From positions 1 through 64,000 of the forward strand of contig JBIKWB010000014.1 in the NCBI GenBank assembly GCA_044356555.1: DNA of 64,000 nt, written 5' to 3'. Below the pieces are notes generated by a model. The model worked only from the letters and a program-made list of their open reading frames with translations, ran no database searches and was not told the DNA's origin. The translations under genes and the position numbers were made by a program. The stretch comes from Tous-C4FEB sp044356555 (lineage in GTDB: Bacteria > Verrucomicrobiota > Verrucomicrobiia > Opitutales > Opitutaceae). Shown one piece after another: positions 9,020-18,212 of this stretch; position 1 is the stretch's first letter; each line of letters opens with the position of its first letter.

Positions 9020-9340
9020 TTGGTTCTGCGGATGCTTGCCACACCGCTTTCCCGTCTCCGACTCGTCGGTCTTCTTGAAGGTGTTTCCTACCTGCTGTTG
9101 CTCGGCGTAGCGATGCCGCTGAAATACGTTTTGGGTGAACCGTTCGCGGTGCGTTACGTGGGCATGGCGCACGGCATTCTGTTTGTGCTCTACCTGTTGG
9201 CGATGGTGCCGGTGGCGCTGGATTTTCGTTGGTCGCTGAAGACCGTCGCGCTTGGAGTGCTCGCGAGCATTTTGCCGGCCGGGCCGTTTGTTTTCGACGC
9301 CAAGGTGCTGAAGCCCATGGAGCGGCCGCCCGAGGCCTGA
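9020..9340 (+). CDS. DUF3817 family small membrane protein
   Basis: 106 residues starting at TTG (an ATG follows four codons later). A GGAAGG/GGGGAGG purine run just upstream fits the TTG better than the ATG. Three hydrophobic segments are visible (about residues 18-38, 48-66 and 74-92), with the family features LEGVSYLLLL and GMAHGILFVLY. DUF3817 proteins are small integral membrane proteins of unknown role. It follows the epimerase gene by 87 bp on the same strand. Confidence 0.75.
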   Translation: MVLRMLATPLSRLRLVGLLEGVSYLLLLGVAMPLKYVLGEPFAVRYVGMAHGILFVLYLLAMVPVALDFRWSLKTVALGVLASILPAGPFVFDAKVLKPMERPPEA

Positions 9341-9356
9341 GCTAAGGGCGAAAAAA

Positions 9357-9386
9357 AGCGGCACCCGGCCGAAGCCGGATGCCGCC
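9357..9386 (-). terminator. Terminator of the TonB receptor gene
   Basis: Stem GCGGCATCCGGC / GCCGGGTGCCGC around a TTCG-type loop, followed on the minus strand by seven T residues. It lies about 27 nt past the stop of the receptor gene. The convergent DUF3817 gene could use it in part. Confidence 0.85.
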
Positions 9387-9412
9387 GAGAGACGAGCGCG
9401 TGGCGGGAGCGT

Positions 9413-12373
9413 TTAGAAGAACTTGTATTCGACGCTGAGAGTGAACGAGCGGCCGCGCGGGTCGGCGATGCGGGGTTCCCAGCTGCTGCCGGCACCGGTG
9501 TTTGTGTCGTAAGAGATGCTGAAGGGCGGATCTTGGTTCAGCAGGTTCTTGATGCCGGCGACGACCGTGAGGCTCTTGCTCCAACGATAGGTCAGGCTGG
9601 CGTTGTAGGTGATATAGGCGTCGACCTTGGGATTGTAATCGGGTGCGAAGGGCAGATACACGCCGCTCAGGATGCCGGGTGGGACGTAGTCCATGTAGCC
9701 GGCCCGATAAAGCTGACTGACCCGCGAGACCCACTTGCCCTTGCGGTAGGAAACGGAAGCCGTGGACTTCCACTTGAGTCCGATGTCACTGGCGCGGGTG
9801 AACCGGCCGACCTCGCTGTTACCGAAGGGTGCGTTGGCGATGAGCCGGGACTTCTTTTCGAGGAGTTGGCTGACATTCACGTCGCCGACGAGTTTTCCGT
9901 TCCACAGGTCGGTTTCGCCACGGGCGCTGTATTCGATACCTGCGGTCTCGGTTTCGCCGGCGTTGATCGGCCGGGCGTCAATTGCGGTAATGCTGTTGGT
10001 CGTCGCGTCCCCAAGGAAGGCATTGGGGAAGAGCCGGTAGTTCGCGAGGATGGTGGAGGCGGCGAGGGTTTGGATCGTGCCGGTGCGATTCACCGACCAC
10101 CAGTCCACGCCGAAGGTGATGTTCTTGATCGGTGAAACGACCACGCCGAACGATGTCATTTTGGCTTCTTCAGGGTCCAGATTGGCGCGGCCGCCGCTGA
10201 TGATATCGAGACTGTTCGCGGGAATGGCCGTGCCGGTGACGGGGTTGACGAGGTCGGCGCCGGCGTAGATCACCCGGAACGCCGGATCGAACTGTTGCTT
10301 GAAGGTCGGCACGCGGAAACCGGTGTTGTAGGAACCGCGGAAGAGTACCTTTTCGATCGGGTTGTAGCGCAGGGTATACTTCGGGTTGATCGTGCTACCG
10401 AAGCCCGTGTAGTCGTCGCGGCGGCCGGCGACGTTGAGGTCGAGGTTCTTCAAGATTGGAATCTGCAATTCGGCAAAGACGGCCTTGACGGTGCGCTCGA
10501 GCGTGCCGGCGGTGGCGAGAGCGTTGTCGAAGGGCACATTGAAGATCAGAGAGTCGGCGGTGCTCACATTGGAGCGCTTATCGCCTTCAAATTTATACTC
10601 CTCTTTGCGGTAATCGAGGCCCACGGCGCCTTGGATGATGCCGCCGGGTAGTTTGAAGACCGGGCCCGACGTCGCGAAGTCCGCGCCGGTGGTGGTGAAC
10701 GTGCCGCCGAAAAGCTCGACGCCGGTCGCAGAGGCCGCCTTGAGGCCATCGGTCGCGGCTTGCGTCTGCGTGTAGGAGAATGGATTGAGCACGCCGGTCT
10801 TGATGAGATTGGTGAAGGGCACGCTGTAATAATATCCGTTCAGCAGTTTCGACTTCGACTTGCTCTGAGACTGGGAGATGCCTGCCCGATATTCCCATTC
10901 GGAGAAAAACTGCAGCGGAATGGGCAGCGGGCCCTCGAGGGAGCCGAGGAAGCGGCGGGTGTCGCTGACGGTGTTGATCTCACGGTTGCCGCCAGGGAGC
11001 GCGCGCCAGCGGAAAGCGAGCGGTGCGCCGCGATTGACTTCGAGGGCGGGGAAGTAGGCGACGAGAGCGTTGAAGACCCGGTTGTAGTCGGGACCCGTGC
11101 TGGGATAGACCATACCCGAGAGGGGATTTGGCACCACGGTGTTATTGGCGGTGGTCGTGGTGGTCTGGGTGCCGTTGGCGGCCAAGCCGGCGGAACTCCA
11201 TTGGTTGGGCGAAAAGCTCTTGGTTGAATCGGAACGGCCGATCACCGCCTCCGCCGTAACGATGTGCTTGCCGAGCATGTAGGAACCGCGGCCGACAAAG
11301 TTGGTGTTTTTCACGGGTTGCTGGAGAACGGCGGCGCGGCCGGTGTCCCAAGCGGAACCGTATTTCGGGTTGGCATTGATCAGGTTGGCGGCGGAGGTCC
11401 AGAGGAGTTCCTGATAAGGGCCCATGCCGTCGAGGCCGGTATAGCCGGCGGTGTTGGTGGGGAGATCGACGATGTTGATGCCGGTGACGCGGATGTTCGG
11501 GTTCGCCGGATCAACCGGGAAAGCCGCGGTTACGGATGTGCCGACGGCGGTGGTGAGATTAGGCACCGGGAAGAGCGTGGCGATGGGCGTGCCGCGGGTG
11601 TCGGGCGAGATGCCGCGTCTCGGCTGAAAGGTATTTACAAAGTCGCGATCGGCGCCGTTGAGGCGCTTGCTGTCCGACATGGCGAGCGAGGCCATGACAT
11701 TCCACTTGTCCCGGTTCAGGTTGCCCAAGCCGCCAACCACGGAATAGCGGTAAACATTGCCGCCGCCGTCCTCGGTGACGTCGAACGCGGTGTTGGCCAC
11801 GAGGCCTTGAAAATCGCGTTTCGTGATGAAGTTGATCACGCCGCCGACCGCATCGGTGCCGTAGATGGCGGAGGCGCCGTCTTTGAGGACTTCGACCCGC
11901 TCGATGGCGGCGAAGGGAATGGAGTTGAGATCAACCACGCCGCCGTTGAGGCCGTGCGAGGCGACGCGACGACCGTTGAGCAAAATGAGGGTGGCGTTGG
12001 AACCTTGGCCGCGAAGATTGGCCGAGGTGGCACCGTTGTTGCCGCGTGCGGCACCGGCAACGACGTCGGCCTGCGACGCGAGGTTGTCCAGGCCGTTGCC
12101 GTTGATGTTGAGATTCATGATGAGCTGCTCGGCGCTCGCGATACCTTCCTGCTCCATTTCGAGCTTGGAGAAAACGGCGAGGGGCAAAGCGCCTTCGTCG
12201 GCGACTCGCTTGATCAAGGAGCCGGTGACGGTGAACCGTTCAAGCTTCGTGACGGGTTGGCCGGCGGCGGTCTCGGGCGCGGGGGCGGTCTGGGCATGGG
12301 CGGCGGGGATCAGGCTCGAAGTGACGAGGAGCATGAGCCATGTCGCGGATCTAGGCAGGGTGCGGATGATCAT
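9413..12373 (-). CDS. TonB-dependent receptor
   Basis: 986 residues. Signal peptide to about residue 27 (ending AAHAQ), a TonB-box-like stretch (LERFTVTGSLIKR), a plug domain (residues about 60-185, with NLRGQGSNATLILLNGRRVA and LKDGASAIYGTDAVGGVINF), then a long outer-membrane beta-barrel ending in an aromatic residue (SVEYKFF). Length and the plug resemble the large substrate-specific receptors of Verrucomicrobia and Bacteroidetes that import oligosaccharides or peptides using the proton-motive force. Unlike the two receptors at 37.7 and 42.6 kb, it has no N-terminal carboxypeptidase-regulatory domain and no TACCACC operator. Neighbours give no substrate hint. Confidence 0.93.
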   Translation of the reverse strand: MIIRTLPRSATWLMLLVTSSLIPAAHAQTAPAPETAAGQPVTKLERFTVTGSLIKRVADEGALPLAVFSKLEMEQEGIASAEQLIMNLNINGNGLDNLASQADVVAGAARGNNGATSANLRGQGSNATLILLNGRRVASHGLNGGVVDLNSIPFAAIERVEVLKDGASAIYGTDAVGGVINFITKRDFQGLVANTAFDVTEDGGGNVYRYSVVGGLGNLNRDKWNVMASLAMSDSKRLNGADRDFVNTFQPRRGISPDTRGTPIATLFPVPNLTTAVGTSVTAAFPVDPANPNIRVTGINIVDLPTNTAGYTGLDGMGPYQELLWTSAANLINANPKYGSAWDTGRAAVLQQPVKNTNFVGRGSYMLGKHIVTAEAVIGRSDSTKSFSPNQWSSAGLAANGTQTTTTTANNTVVPNPLSGMVYPSTGPDYNRVFNALVAYFPALEVNRGAPLAFRWRALPGGNREINTVSDTRRFLGSLEGPLPIPLQFFSEWEYRAGISQSQSKSKSKLLNGYYYSVPFTNLIKTGVLNPFSYTQTQAATDGLKAASATGVELFGGTFTTTGADFATSGPVFKLPGGIIQGAVGLDYRKEEYKFEGDKRSNVSTADSLIFNVPFDNALATAGTLERTVKAVFAELQIPILKNLDLNVAGRRDDYTGFGSTINPKYTLRYNPIEKVLFRGSYNTGFRVPTFKQQFDPAFRVIYAGADLVNPVTGTAIPANSLDIISGGRANLDPEEAKMTSFGVVVSPIKNITFGVDWWSVNRTGTIQTLAASTILANYRLFPNAFLGDATTNSITAIDARPINAGETETAGIEYSARGETDLWNGKLVGDVNVSQLLEKKSRLIANAPFGNSEVGRFTRASDIGLKWKSTASVSYRKGKWVSRVSQLYRAGYMDYVPPGILSGVYLPFAPDYNPKVDAYITYNASLTYRWSKSLTVVAGIKNLLNQDPPFSISYDTNTGAGSSWEPRIADPRGRSFTLSVEYKFF

Positions 12374-12587
12374 AATGTGGATGGTTGGTGTGAAAAAACT
12401 GACCGGTATAGTGTGACAAATTCGCGACGAATCGCGGTCTGGGCGAGTTTTTTCCTGCTGTCACAGAAAGCAGGCTGATTGCCCGGACCGGGGGCACAGC
12501 CGGGCGGTTTCGGGGCGAGGCACTGCGGGCTTAGTCAGGCAGGCGGGGATTGCCGCGGCCGAGGGCAGGCGCAGCGTCGTCGGTTCA

Positions 12588-13481
12588 ATGCCTGAAGCCG
12601 GTCTGCCGTTTCGCCATGTTTTGATCGCCCTGCTGGTCGTCTCGATCTGGGGCGCAAACTTCGCGGCGGTGAAGATCGCGCTGATCGAGCTGCCTCCGCT
12701 GCTCCTGTGCACGCTGCGGTTTGTGTTGGTCGCGGTGCCGCTGGTATTTTTCGTGCCGCGACCGGCGGTGACGACTCGGCAGTTGTTGCTCTACGGGCTG
12801 ACGATGTTTGCCCTGCAGTTCGGTTTTCTGTTTCTTGGGTTGAAGCTCGGGATGTCGGCTGGGCTCGCTTCGTTGGTGCTGCAGTTTCAGGTCTTCGTGA
12901 CGTTGCTGCTGTCGGCGACGGTTTTAAAGGAGCGGATCGCGCCGGCGCAGATCGCGGGCGGGATGCTGGCGGGTGCGGGTTTCGTGGTGGTCGCTTGGCA
13001 CATCGGGGGCGAAGTGTCGGCGCAGGGGTTGGTCTGCGTGCTGCTCGCGGCGTGCTCTTGGGGGTTTGCCAATTTCAGTTCGAAGCGGTTGGGGCGGGTG
13101 AACCCGCTGTCGCTGGTGGTGTGGGGCGGGCTGGTGGTGCCGGGGCCGATGGCGGTCGCTGCGCTGCTGTTTGAAGGACCGGAGCTGATCACACAGAGCC
13201 TCGCGCGTATGGGCGCGGCTACACTTTGGAGTGTGGCCTATGTGGTCTATGTTTCGACCTTGGTCGGCTACACGCTCTGGAGCTGGCTGCTGGCGCGGCA
13301 CGCAGCGTCGGTGGTGACGCCGTTTGCACTATTGGTGCCGATTTGCGGGTTGGTGACCTCGGCGCTGTTGCTCGGTGAACCGTTGCCGATATGGAAAATC
13401 GGCGCCGGGGCGCTGGTGGTTGCAGGACTGGCGCTCACGGTTTTCGGGCCGCGGTTGCGCCGAGTCACGGCCGGGGCGTGA
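12588..13481 (+). CDS. EamA/DMT-family transporter
   Basis: 297 residues with about ten transmembrane helices in two EamA repeats (LVVSIWGANFAAVKIALIEL opens the first, LLAACSWGFANFSSKRLG the second). The sequence resembles the O-acetylserine/cysteine exporter branch (YdeD-like) of the drug/metabolite superfamily. Likely an inner-membrane metabolite exporter; the substrate is not determinable. It is divergent from the TonB receptor over 214 bp, and its C-terminus is 27 bp from the convergent TIM-barrel gene. Confidence 0.88.
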   Translation: MPEAGLPFRHVLIALLVVSIWGANFAAVKIALIELPPLLLCTLRFVLVAVPLVFFVPRPAVTTRQLLLYGLTMFALQFGFLFLGLKLGMSAGLASLVLQFQVFVTLLLSATVLKERIAPAQIAGGMLAGAGFVVVAWHIGGEVSAQGLVCVLLAACSWGFANFSSKRLGRVNPLSLVVWGGLVVPGPMAVAALLFEGPELITQSLARMGAATLWSVAYVVYVSTLVGYTLWSWLLARHAASVVTPFALLVPICGLVTSALLLGEPLPIWKIGAGALVVAGLALTVFGPRLRRVTAGA

Positions 13482-13508
13482 AGCGGCCGGGGGCAGCCGC
13501 GCCCGCGG

Positions 13509-14546
13509 TTATTTGCCCAGCAGGTGTTCGAGCACGAGCTGGTCGAGGTCTTGGTAGTTAAGGTCGGCGATGAGGGCGTCGGCCTGCTCGGTGGGATAGG
13601 TGCGGGCTTTCTCGACGAGGCGGAGGAAGGTTTTGCGGGAATTTTCGAGGTGCTTCAAGTAGTGTTCCTCGCGGGTCGTGCGGAAGGGGTGGACGTCGAA
13701 GGCAACGTATTCGCCCGAGCGACCGTAGCCGTTGCGTTCGAGGGCGCGGACTTGGTTGAAGGCGACCCGGAGATTGGCGGAGCCGAAGGGTTTGTCTTGG
13801 TCGAACTTCAGACCGTTTTGGTCGTTGAGGTGGATCGACCAAAGTTTGCCGAACGACATGGCGAAATCGATTTCGTCGGCGGGATCGAGGCCGGCGAGGA
13901 TGGAGTGAGCGGACTCGATGAGGCAGCCGATACGCTTGGGGTCGCGGGTGAGGTGGGCGATGGCGAGGGCGTGGCCGATGGTGGGGATGTAAGCATGGTC
14001 CATCGGCTCGTTGGGTTTGGGCTCGATGCAGAGACGGGCTTCCGAGTCATGGGCCAGCATTTCGTCGAGGGCGGCGGCGAGCAGTTCGGTCGAGCGCGCG
14101 CCGGATTTGGATTCGCGCAAATAGGTGCCCTCGCGGGCGAGCCAGAGGACAATGAGATTGGTGCCGAGCTCGCGGGCGATATCGATCGTCTGCTTGGAGC
14201 GATCGAGGGCATATTGGCGGTCGGCTTTGCGATTGGAGGTGTAGCCGCCGTCGACCGTGCGTGGGGAAAACCAAAGACGGGGAGCGACGATCTCGGCCAC
14301 GATGCCTTCGCCGTCGAGTTGGTGGCGGAGGGCTTTGGCTTCTTTGAGCACTTGCGCGTGGGACTTCGAGTCGATCTCGGGCACGGCGTCGTCGTCGTGA
14401 AACATCATCGCGGCGAAGCCCAGTTTCTTCAGCGCGGCGAGTTTCCAAGAGAAGGACTGGGCGGGCCGGGTCTCGGGGCCGTAGGGGTCGCGGCCCTCAC
14501 TGAAGTTCCATGGGCCGGCACAGAAGCGATACTCGGTTTTGATCAT
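13509..14546 (-). CDS. Sugar isomerase-like TIM-barrel protein (xylose isomerase family)
   Basis: 345 residues. RLCIEPKPNEP matches the metal-binding glutamate/lysine motif of xylose isomerase-type TIM barrels, and SIHLNDQNGLKFDQDKPFG matches the second metal site. FCAGPWNFSEGRDPYGPETR at the N-terminus is also typical of D-xylose/L-rhamnose isomerase-like proteins. It probably interconverts an aldose and a ketose or epimerises a keto-sugar in the cytoplasm. It is divergent from a Gfo/Idh/MocA oxidoreductase and a ThuA protein; these three families commonly cluster in sugar-oxidation modules. Confidence 0.82.
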   Translation of the reverse strand: MIKTEYRFCAGPWNFSEGRDPYGPETRPAQSFSWKLAALKKLGFAAMMFHDDDAVPEIDSKSHAQVLKEAKALRHQLDGEGIVAEIVAPRLWFSPRTVDGGYTSNRKADRQYALDRSKQTIDIARELGTNLIVLWLAREGTYLRESKSGARSTELLAAALDEMLAHDSEARLCIEPKPNEPMDHAYIPTIGHALAIAHLTRDPKRIGCLIESAHSILAGLDPADEIDFAMSFGKLWSIHLNDQNGLKFDQDKPFGSANLRVAFNQVRALERNGYGRSGEYVAFDVHPFRTTREEHYLKHLENSRKTFLRLVEKARTYPTEQADALIADLNYQDLDQLVLEHLLGK

Positions 14547-14741
14547 GCCGAAGATTGGAACGCTCCGGAGTAAATGGACGAGCGGAAATTCTGCGGATTT
14601 TCATCGGCGCAGGATTCGGAAATACCGCTTGCCAACACCGTTTGATGTGACCTTTCGGTGGGGTGTGCGTCTTCCGGCGCACGGACCGCAGACCTGCTTG
14701 CGGTTTCAACCAACGTCAGCGTTTAAGAAGTTATCCTCCCC

Positions 14742-16010
14742 ATGAAAACTCCCGTCTCACCCAACCTTTCCCGCCGCGATTTTGTGCGGCTCTCGTCTCT
14801 CACGGCCGGAGCGGCCGTGATGGCCACCGCCGGTACCACGCGTGGACTCGGTCAGGTCGCCGGCTCGGATAAAATCCGGGTCGGCATCATCGGTTGCGGC
14901 GGCCGCGGCCGCGGCGCCGGCAAGAACGTCCTCGATGCCGCCGCGGGTGTCGAAATCGTGGCGGTCGGCGATCTGTTTGAGCAACAGGCGGTGCGGGCCC
15001 GCGACCAGTTCAAGGTCTCGGCCGACAAAACGTTCTGGGGTTTCGACGCGTTCCAAAAAGTTTTGGCGACGGATGTGAACTACGTGATCCTCGCGACCCC
15101 GCCGGGGTTTCGGCCGAGCCACTTCGCCGCTGCGGTCGCCGCGGGTAAACACATCTTCATCGAGAAGCCGGTCGCGGTCGATCCGACGGGCGTCCGCTCG
15201 ATCATCGCAACGGGTAAAATCGCGACCGAGAAACGTCTCGGGGTCGTGGCCGGCACCCAACGTCGGCATCAGGCCAGTTACATCGAGACGATGAACCGGA
15301 TCAAAGACGGTGAGATGGGCGAATTGACGGGCGGGCAATGCTACTGGAACGGCGACGGCATTTGGTTCCGGGAGAAGAAAGACTGGCTCGCCAACCTCAG
15401 CGACTTCGAGTGGCAGTGCTGGAACTGGTATCACTGGGATTGGATGTCGGGCGACCAGATCGTGGAGCAACACATCCATAACATCGACGTGATGAATTGG
15501 GCCTTTGGCGGTCCGCCGGTTAAATTCTACGGCATGGGTGGCCGGCAGAATCGCGGCAGTCTCCCCGGTAACATCTGGGACCATTTCGCCGTCGAGATGG
15601 ATTACGCCAACGGTGCGCGCGTCTCGAGCATGTGCCGCCACGCCGCCAAGACCGCGACGCGCATCGGCGAGCGGGTCGTCGGTACCAAGGGCGTCGCGAT
15701 TCCCAACAACGCCACGATCACCGGCGAGAAACCGTTCAATTACACCGGGCCGAACAAAGACCCGATGGTGGTGGAGCACACCGACCTGATTGCCAGCATC
15801 CGCGCGAATAACCCGCTCAATGAAACGCTGCAGGTGGCGGAGAGCACGCTCACCGCCATCGGTGCGCGGATGGCGGCCTACACGGGGCGAGAGGTATCTT
15901 GGAAATGGCTGATGGAGGGCTCGAAACTCGATCTCTTCCCGGCCAATCCCGGTCCCGGTCCCGGCATCTTCGGCCCGGTGGCGATTCCCGGAACGACGCC
16001 GTTGGTCTGA
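14742..16010 (+). CDS. Gfo/Idh/MocA family oxidoreductase, Tat-exported
   Basis: 422 residues. A twin-arginine signal is visible (SRRDFVRLSSLTAGAAVM), implying folding with bound NAD(P) before export. The Rossmann motif GIIGCGGRGRG begins at about residue 48, and EKPVAVDPTG carries the family lysine. The middle is unusually rich in Trp and His (residues about 210-250: WFREKKDWLANLSDFEWQCW, YHWDWMSGDQIVEQHIHNID). Family members oxidise or reduce sugars and derivatives, often giving 3-keto-sugars. A ThuA-domain protein follows after a terminator. The C-terminal 20 residues are Pro/Gly-rich. Confidence 0.9.
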   Translation: MKTPVSPNLSRRDFVRLSSLTAGAAVMATAGTTRGLGQVAGSDKIRVGIIGCGGRGRGAGKNVLDAAAGVEIVAVGDLFEQQAVRARDQFKVSADKTFWGFDAFQKVLATDVNYVILATPPGFRPSHFAAAVAAGKHIFIEKPVAVDPTGVRSIIATGKIATEKRLGVVAGTQRRHQASYIETMNRIKDGEMGELTGGQCYWNGDGIWFREKKDWLANLSDFEWQCWNWYHWDWMSGDQIVEQHIHNIDVMNWAFGGPPVKFYGMGGRQNRGSLPGNIWDHFAVEMDYANGARVSSMCRHAAKTATRIGERVVGTKGVAIPNNATITGEKPFNYTGPNKDPMVVEHTDLIASIRANNPLNETLQVAESTLTAIGARMAAYTGREVSWKWLMEGSKLDLFPANPGPGPGIFGPVAIPGTTPLV

Positions 16011-16023
16011 GGTGATGCAATTC

Positions 16024-16052
16024 GGCCCGCCGCGAAACCGGCGGGCTTTTTA
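16024..16052 (+). terminator. Rho-independent terminator
   Basis: Stem GCCCGCCG / CGGCGGGC with loop CGAAAC, then TTTTT, 15 nt past the Gfo/Idh/MocA stop. Confidence 0.85.
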
Positions 16053-16135
16053 GTGGCCAAGATTTTCCTCGCACCGCTCCGGTTGGAGCGGCTGCAATCC
16101 CGCCGGTTCAACCCCCACGATTCATATCCCCCGCC

Positions 16136-17104
16136 ATGAAACTTCGCTCTTTTCTGATCGCCGCGCTCACGCTCGGCACCTCGCTGCTCCACGCCGCCGA
16201 CCGCAAGTTGGTTATGATCGCCGGCCCGGTCAGTCATCCGCCGTTGATGCACGAATTTAGAGCCGGCTCGATGCTGTTGCAGAAACGCCTCGAGGGATTC
16301 CCGGGTTTGAAGACGGTGCTGATCACCAACGGTTGGCCGACCAAGATCGTCGAAGGCAAACGGGTCGACGATAACTCGGTCTTCGAGGGCGCCGATGCCG
16401 TCTTCATCTATTCGGACGGCGGAGCCAACCACCTGGCGGTGCGGCCCGAGCGGCTCGCGGTGTTGGGCGCGCTCGCCAAGAAAGGTGCGGGTATCGGCAT
16501 GGCGCACTACGCGGTCGAGGTGCTGGCTGACAAAGGCGGCACCGAGTGGAAAGAATGGATCGGCGGGCACTATGAAACCGCTTTCTCCTGCAACCCGATC
16601 TGGGACGCCGATTACAAAGAGCTGCCGGTGCATCCCGTGACACGCGGCGTGAAGCCCTTTCGCACCAAGGACGAGTGGTATTTCAACATGCGCTTCCGCG
16701 ACGGCAAAGCGGGCGTGAAGGACCTGCTCGTGGCGACGCCGTCCGACGCGGTGCGCGATGGTCCCTATGTTTACCCCAAGGGTCCCTACGCGCACATCCA
16801 AGCCGCAAAAGGCCGGGCCGAGACGACGATGTGGGCGGTGGAGCGACCCGACGGCGGTCGTGGCTTCGGTTTCACCGGCGGACACTTTCACAAGAACTGG
16901 CAGAACGACGACCAGCGCCGGCTGATCCTGAACTCGCTCGTGTGGCTGGCGAAACTTGACGTGCCAAAAGGCGGCGTCGATTCGGCTCCGGTGGATGACG
17001 TCGAGATCATGCAGAATCTCGACGAGAAGAAGATCAACGTGCCGAAAGCAGCCGCGCCGAAAAAGGAAGAAGCCAAGGGCGCGGCGGCACCGGCGACGAA
17101 GTGA
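16136..17104 (+). CDS. ThuA domain-containing exported protein
   Basis: 322 residues with a signal peptide (MKLRSFLIAALTLGTSLLHA). The ThuA domain (trehalose-utilisation type, class I glutamine-amidotransferase-like fold) spans about residues 22-275: HEFRAGSMLLQKRL, ADAVFIYSDGGANH, IGMAHYAVEV, then GFGFTGGHFHKNW. The C-terminus is a Lys/Ala-rich tail (residues about 300-322). ThuA proteins act on oxidised disaccharides with Gfo/Idh/MocA enzymes, which matches the gene just upstream, although a terminator separates them. Confidence 0.88.
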   Translation: MKLRSFLIAALTLGTSLLHAADRKLVMIAGPVSHPPLMHEFRAGSMLLQKRLEGFPGLKTVLITNGWPTKIVEGKRVDDNSVFEGADAVFIYSDGGANHLAVRPERLAVLGALAKKGAGIGMAHYAVEVLADKGGTEWKEWIGGHYETAFSCNPIWDADYKELPVHPVTRGVKPFRTKDEWYFNMRFRDGKAGVKDLLVATPSDAVRDGPYVYPKGPYAHIQAAKGRAETTMWAVERPDGGRGFGFTGGHFHKNWQNDDQRRLILNSLVWLAKLDVPKGGVDSAPVDDVEIMQNLDEKKINVPKAAAPKKEEAKGAAAPATK

Positions 17105-17128
17105 ATACTGCCGGGCGACCGTAAAAAT

Positions 17129-17222
17129 AGGGCGGGGTCTCTGACCCGCCCTCAGACCGCGTTGCCGGCCGGTGGGTGACCAATTCGGGCTGGGAAAGGG
17201 CGGGTCGGAGACTCTGCCCTCC
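17129..17222. repeat. Inverted pair of REP family 2 units
   Basis: Left unit GGGCGGGGTCTCTGACCCG from 17130 and right unit GGGCGGGTCGGAGACTCTG from 17199 are opposite-facing copies of the same extragenic palindrome. Other copies lie at 24981-25003, 25080-25103, 27690-27719 and, split by the IS110 element, 40914-40930 with 42535-42547. Confidence 0.7.
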
Positions 17223-17284
17223 ACGCGGAGGCGCGGACCGCAGCCGTATTTTGACAGCGGGCGCGCAATGGTCACGGTGACCTT

Positions 17285-17719
17285 ATGGCCAGTACGAATT
17301 TTTCGATCACCCGGCGCGTGGAATTCCACGAGACCGACGCCGCCGGAATCATGCACTTCTCCAATTTCTACCGCTGGATGGAGGTGTGTGAACACGAATG
17401 GTTCCGGGCGACCGGCCTGGCGATGATGAGCACGACACCGGCAGGCGTGCGGCTCGGTTGGCCGCGGCGCGAGGCCTCCTGCGGGTTCGTGCGTCCGTTG
17501 CGTTGCGGTGACATCGTGCGCGTCACGGGTTCGGTGGCAGATGTCGGCACAACCAGCGTGACCTACGAATTTGTTTTTGAAAAGGATCGCGCCGGGAAAT
17601 GGACCGAGGTCGCCCGGGGCCGGATGTCCACGGTGCACGTGAAGCAAGATTCGGCCGGGCGAATGGAAGCGGAGCCGGTCCCGGAAAAGGTGCGGGACGT
17701 TTTGGCGCAGAAGGCGTGA
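17285..17719 (+). CDS. Acyl-CoA thioesterase, 4-hydroxybenzoyl-CoA thioesterase/YbgC type
   Basis: 144 residues, a single hotdog fold. VEFHETDAAGIMHFSNFYRW carries the catalytic Asp and the family GxxHF motif. It hydrolyses short or aromatic acyl-CoA thioesters in the cytoplasm. No Tol-Pal genes are adjacent, so a strict YbgC assignment is not supported. It starts at ATG shortly after the REP pair. Confidence 0.88.
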   Translation: MASTNFSITRRVEFHETDAAGIMHFSNFYRWMEVCEHEWFRATGLAMMSTTPAGVRLGWPRREASCGFVRPLRCGDIVRVTGSVADVGTTSVTYEFVFEKDRAGKWTEVARGRMSTVHVKQDSAGRMEAEPVPEKVRDVLAQKA

Positions 17720-17828
17720 TGCCGGCCGCTGCGGGGGCTCCAGGCGGATGGGTTTTGAGCCGATAATGGCGGGATGAAGAACGGAGCCGTGCGGTTTTTT
17801 TGTTTTTTGTTTTCTTTCACCGGTCGCG

Positions 17829-18068
17829 GTGCGGGGAGAATCGGCGTGGGATCACCTGCGGATCGGGATGACGGAGGTTGAAGCCGAGGCGATTCTCGGA
17901 GCGCCCCTGCTGCGCAGCGTCGGGCAGGACTTTGCCGTGTGGATCTACAACCATCGCGCCGAGCTGGTGTTCTATGGTCCTCTGATCGCCTGGTCGGCGC
18001 CGCGGGAAGGCAATACCCCCGGGCGAGTGGTCGACGTATGGCAGGCGCCGCCGCAGGGGATGCGCTGA
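17829..18068 (+). CDS. Small SmpA/BamE-like exported protein, start uncertain (possible frameshift)
   Basis: 79 residues from GTG. HLRIGMTEVEAEAILGAP followed by VWIYNHRAELVFYG resembles the SmpA/BamE fold (GMT...V...LG.P, then W.Y). No start codon with a signal peptide exists in this frame. However, an ATG at 17774 in another frame opens a perfect signal-peptide beginning (MKNGAVRFF) and enters a T7 run at about 17795. Removing one T joins it to this frame and gives a complete exported protein. Either a sequencing/homopolymer indel or a slip-regulated gene is likely. The downstream 144 bp to the next gene show no feature. Confidence 0.5.
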   Translation: MRGESAWDHLRIGMTEVEAEAILGAPLLRSVGQDFAVWIYNHRAELVFYGPLIAWSAPREGNTPGRVVDVWQAPPQGMR

Positions 18069-18212
18069 CAGTCACATTTCTGCCCAAGCCGAACCGTTAT
18101 CTGCCGGCGGCGGAACGTCGCGCGCCGATCACACCGGCGGTCGGGCGCTAGGCAGTTCGTTATGGGCGTTGAGGTGGCTTGAACCGGCCGGCGATGTTCC
18201 GACCCGCATCCG

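Noticed and set aside
12411..12472. TGTGACA ... TGTCACA upstream of the first TonB receptor as a CRP-like site
   Set aside because: The half-sites are about 50 bp apart, far too wide for one dimer, and only 7 bp each; probably chance.
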